From Mucilaginibacter kameinonensis (lineage in GTDB: Bacteria; Bacteroidota; Bacteroidia; Sphingobacteriales; Sphingobacteriaceae): a DNA stretch of 64,000 bases. The notes beneath the pieces were generated by a model. That model was given only the letters and a program-made list of their open reading frames with translations, searched no databases and was not told the origin of the DNA. The position numbers and the translations under genes are program-made. Numbering within the stretch: position 1 is the stretch's first letter; each line of letters starts with the position of its first letter. Shown piece after piece: positions 61,958 through 64,000 of this stretch. The DNA is taken from contig NZ_RCWZ01000008.1 of assembly GCF_003675385.1 (NCBI RefSeq), positions 1-64,000 of the forward strand, read 5' to 3'.

Positions 61958-63217
61958 TTATAAGTTTAGCTCTTTTATTTTCCTGTATAAAGTACGCTCA
62001 GAGATCCCCAGTTCGTTAGCGGCAAGCTTGCGTTTGCCCTTATGTTTCTTTAAAGCCTTACGGATCAGATCCGATTCCTTTTCAATCAGCGACAGCGACT
62101 CTTCCACCTCTTCGGCATCGTGTGTTATATTAAAGCCGTCGATAGTATTGCTGTTGTTGCTACTGCTGTTTGTAACGGTATTAACGGGTTGTTGTAAAGT
62201 AAATTGTGGCTCGGCATTACCATGCAGCTCAATATCGCGATAAAGCTGGTTTAAGGTCTGCGGATTATTGGCATAATGCGGCGAAACGCCACCATGTTCA
62301 ATAATATCGGCCACCAGTTTCTTCAGCTCCACCATATCACGCTTCATGTCAAACAGTACTTTGTACAATATATCGCGTTCAGAAAAATCTTCCTTAGGCT
62401 GATTTTCAACTCGCATGGGCAGGTTGCGTGCACCGGCCTCATGCGGGATATAAGTAAGCAGTGTTTGCGCGGTAATGATCCTGTCACGCTCCAAAACAGC
62501 CAACTGTTCGGCCATATTTTTTAGCTGCCTTACGTTACCCGGCCACGAATAGTTTGATAATACCTGCTGCGCCTCATCATCCAGCTGAATTGGCGGCGTA
62601 CGGTATTTGTCGGTAAAGTCGGCGGTAAACTTGCGGAACAGCAAAAAGATATCCTCCTTCCTGTCGCGCAATGGTGGTATTTTTAATGGTACAGTGTTTA
62701 AACGGTAATAAAGGTCTTCACGAAATTTGCCGTTTTTTACCGCCTCGTACACGTCAACGTTAGTTGCTGCAATAACGCGCACGTTAGTTTTTTCAACTTT
62801 TGACGAGCCTACTTTAATATATTGGCCTGATTCAAGCACCCTTAACAAGCGCGCTTGTGTGCCCAGGGGCATTTCGGCAATCTCATCCAAAAATATGGTA
62901 CCGCCATTTACAGTTTCAAAATAACCTTTACGTTCGCCAACAGCACCCGTATAAGCGCCTTTTTCGTGGCCAAAAAGTTCTGAATCGATAGTACCTTCTG
63001 GTATAGCGCCACAGTTAACCGCTATGAAAGGCCCATGTTTACGCGGGCTCATCTGGTGTATAATGTGCGAAAAAACCTCTTTACCACTACCACTCTCCCC
63101 GGTAATCAACACCGAAATATCTGTAGGCGAAACCTGGTTTGCTATAGTTATAGCCCGGTTAAGCAATGGCGAGTTGCCAATGATCCCGAAGCGTTGTTTA
63201 ATTTCCTGTACTTCCAT
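61958..63217 (-). CDS. Sigma54-dependent activator without receiver domain
   Basis: This 419-residue protein has a central AAA+ domain: Walker A GESGSGKE (40-47), the sigma54-contact loop GAYTGA (87-92; Tyr in place of the usual Phe), Walker B ending LDEIAEM (111-112 DE) and a C-terminal Fis-type helix-turn-helix (about 393-419). There is no N-terminal response-regulator or GAF domain, so control is at synthesis or by a partner. Its operon with lptE and secG suggests envelope-stress control (inference). It starts 13 nt before the four-helix-bundle cassette. Confidence 0.88.
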   Translation of the reverse strand: MEVQEIKQRFGIIGNSPLLNRAITIANQVSPTDISVLITGESGSGKEVFSHIIHQMSPRKHGPFIAVNCGAIPEGTIDSELFGHEKGAYTGAVGERKGYFETVNGGTIFLDEIAEMPLGTQARLLRVLESGQYIKVGSSKVEKTNVRVIAATNVDVYEAVKNGKFREDLYYRLNTVPLKIPPLRDRKEDIFLLFRKFTADFTDKYRTPPIQLDDEAQQVLSNYSWPGNVRQLKNMAEQLAVLERDRIITAQTLLTYIPHEAGARNLPMRVENQPKEDFSERDILYKVLFDMKRDMVELKKLVADIIEHGGVSPHYANNPQTLNQLYRDIELHGNAEPQFTLQQPVNTVTNSSSNNSNTIDGFNITHDAEEVEESLSLIEKESDLIRKALKKHKGKRKLAANELGISERTLYRKIKELNL

Positions 63218-63292
63218 GTTAAAAAAGATTCAAGAAGTCAAGAGTCAGGAAGCAAGATCTGAACGGAGGGTTCTCTCATCTCAAATTTAGCT

Positions 63293-63322
63293 TCTTACAT
63301 ACATCTTGTCTTTTATGTAAGA
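63293..63322 (-). terminator. Hairpin after the four-helix-bundle gene
   Basis: TCTTACATA (63293-63301) pairs with TATGTAAGA (63314-63322), 8 nt past the stop of the cassette gene. It may end its transcript; the T tail is weak. Confidence 0.4.
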
Positions 63323-63329
63323 GATGCTT

Positions 63330-63698
63330 TTACTCATCATCAGAATTCAAAATGTATTCTCTGAAAGAGAATATCATTTTTTGAACTTCAACAACAAAAT
63401 CTAAACATTCCTTTAATTTATCTTTAGAGCCGTAGCCCCGTCGTTCACATATTAATAATTGCGTCTCTACCTCAAAAGATGAAGTAAGGGACGTTGTCAA
63501 AAATTCGGCAAAATGCGCCTTAGTTCTTTTACCTGAACCTTCCGCTATGTTAGACGGAATGGAACAGGAGCATCTGTTTAATTGGTCAATCAGGTTATAT
63601 CGTTCTTCAATAGGTAACGCTTTACAATAATCATAGGTCAAATCTGTAAGGTCCATTGATTTTTGCCAAATCTTCAAACTCTTAAAATTATGCCTCAT
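63330..63698 (-). CDS. Four-helix-bundle (S23/IVP-like) protein
   Basis: This 122-residue protein matches the S23 family: FKSLKIWQKSMDLTDLTYDY and RCSCSIPSNIAEGSGKRTKAHFAEFL (in part) are hallmarks. Family members are encoded in intervening sequences of 23S rRNA in Leptospira and elsewhere and as free genes in Bacteroidetes; their role is not settled. Here the gene is free-standing inside an inverted repeat, between miaB and the sigma54 activator, in the same direction as both. Confidence 0.88.
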   Translation of the reverse strand: MRHNFKSLKIWQKSMDLTDLTYDYCKALPIEERYNLIDQLNRCSCSIPSNIAEGSGKRTKAHFAEFLTTSLTSSFEVETQLLICERRGYGSKDKLKECLDFVVEVQKMIFSFREYILNSDDE

Positions 63699-63750
63699 AT
63701 AGCTTAGTCTTAACCTTATTTCTTGATTCCTGACTCTTGATTTCTTGCCT

Positions 63751-64000
63751 CTACTCTACCACTTTACCGATCAAGGTAGCCGTTGTGCTGCGCTCGATAA
63801 GTACGTTTACGTATTGACCTGGCTTGTAATTTTCGCCAACCGGGAAAATTACCATCGCATTTTGATCGCTGCGGCCGCAATAGTCTTTATCAGATTTTTT
63901 AGAAAAACCTTCTATCAGCACGCGCTCTACCCTGCCTATGCGGGCCTGCATCCTGTAAAATGAATATTCCTGCTGTTTTGCTACTATTTCGGTTAATCGC
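63751..64000 (-). CDS. miaB: C-terminal part of MiaB (tRNA A37 methylthiotransferase)
   Basis: The visible 82 codons end the protein at 63751 and run off the right edge. They show the linker RLTEIVAKQQEYSFYR and the TRAM domain (IGRVERVLIEGFSKKSDKDYCGRSDQN in part; NYKPGQYVNVLIERSTTATLIGKVV), which fits MiaB rather than MtaB or RimO. MiaB puts the methylthio group on i6A37 of tRNAs. It is the first gene of the operon that leads to secG, now split by the cassette. Confidence 0.82.
   Translation of the reverse strand, partial: RLTEIVAKQQEYSFYRMQARIGRVERVLIEGFSKKSDKDYCGRSDQNAMVIFPVGENYKPGQYVNVLIERSTTATLIGKVVE

Larger units (their letters stand above)
63231..63747. mobile_element. Four-helix-bundle cassette with terminal inverted repeats
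   Basis: The left end CAAGAAGTCAAGAGTCAGGA (from 63231) and the right end (63721-63747, minus strand CAAGAAATCAAGAGTCAGGA) match as inverted repeats at 25 of 27 positions. Inside lies one intact gene (63330-63698). The element of 517 bp sits 3 nt past the miaB stop, in a place where the operon otherwise runs tightly, so it looks inserted. No transposase is present; the mechanism is unknown. Confidence 0.6.

Overview
The window is chromosomal DNA from a member of the Bacteroidota, most likely family Sphingobacteriaceae and close to Mucilaginibacter or Pedobacter (inference). The grounds are a SusC/SusD pair with an ECF sigma factor and FecR anti-sigma factor, TonB receptors with carboxypeptidase-like N-terminal domains, Bacteroidetes-type promoters (TTTG, about 19 nt, TAnnTTTG), almost no Shine-Dalgarno sequences, and the gene order miaB / sigma54 activator / lptE / secG. 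No plasmid backbone, phage, rRNA gene, insertion sequence or CRISPR array is present. At the extreme left edge a minus-strand promoter and a boxA-like sequence suggest that an rRNA operon lies just outside.

Layout. 0.7-3.2 kb: sugar-acid dehydratase and SDR operon. 3.3-11.6 kb: housekeeping and stress genes, including an epimerase gene broken by one amber codon, a cytoplasmic GH13 amylase, a regulator with two DNA-binding domains, two methyl/flavin enzymes, a double-domain Usp, a quinone reductase-like protein and a small beta-barrel protein. 12.1-14.5 kb: siderophore-type TonB receptor. 14.9-18.0 kb: DUF4291 protein, then a sulfotransferase plus APS kinase pair and a methyltransferase. 18.1-19.1 kb: a recent tandem duplication of a YjbR-like gene. 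19.3-28.8 kb: core genes tsaD, tamB, ribBA, an LptF/G permease and a START-like protein. 28.9-33.5 kb: tRNA-Met followed by an AT-rich accessory island with an IetAS-type pair (AAA+ ATPase plus subtilisin-like protease, known as plasmid-stability and anti-phage modules). 33.6-40.6 kb: SusD, SusC, FecR and ECF sigma. 40.9-43.5 kb: small exported protein plus a second TonB receptor. 43.6-54.4 kb: an accessory block alternating AraC/LysR regulators with methyltransferase, FAD monooxygenase, acetyltransferase, exporter, aldo/keto reductase and SDR genes. 54.4-59.3 kb: exported hypotheticals, a beta-propeller/phosphoesterase, an aldose epimerase-like protein. 59.7-64.0 kb: secG, an acidic protein, lptE, a sigma54 activator and the 3' end of miaB, interrupted by a four-helix-bundle (S23-like) gene inside a 25/27 inverted repeat.

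The genes act mostly in small separate units: nutrient uptake at the outer membrane (three TonB-dependent receptors), envelope assembly (TamB, LptF/G, LptE, SecG), tRNA modification (TsaD and MiaB), and stress or xenobiotic response. The most notable non-genic feature is the density of intergenic palindromic elements: at least eight sequence types, one present in two copies whose stems differ by paired changes. The strongest candidate systems for follow-up are the IetAS island next to tRNA-Met and the four-helix-bundle cassette. All family assignments are from recognition of motifs in the translated sequence; no database search was run.
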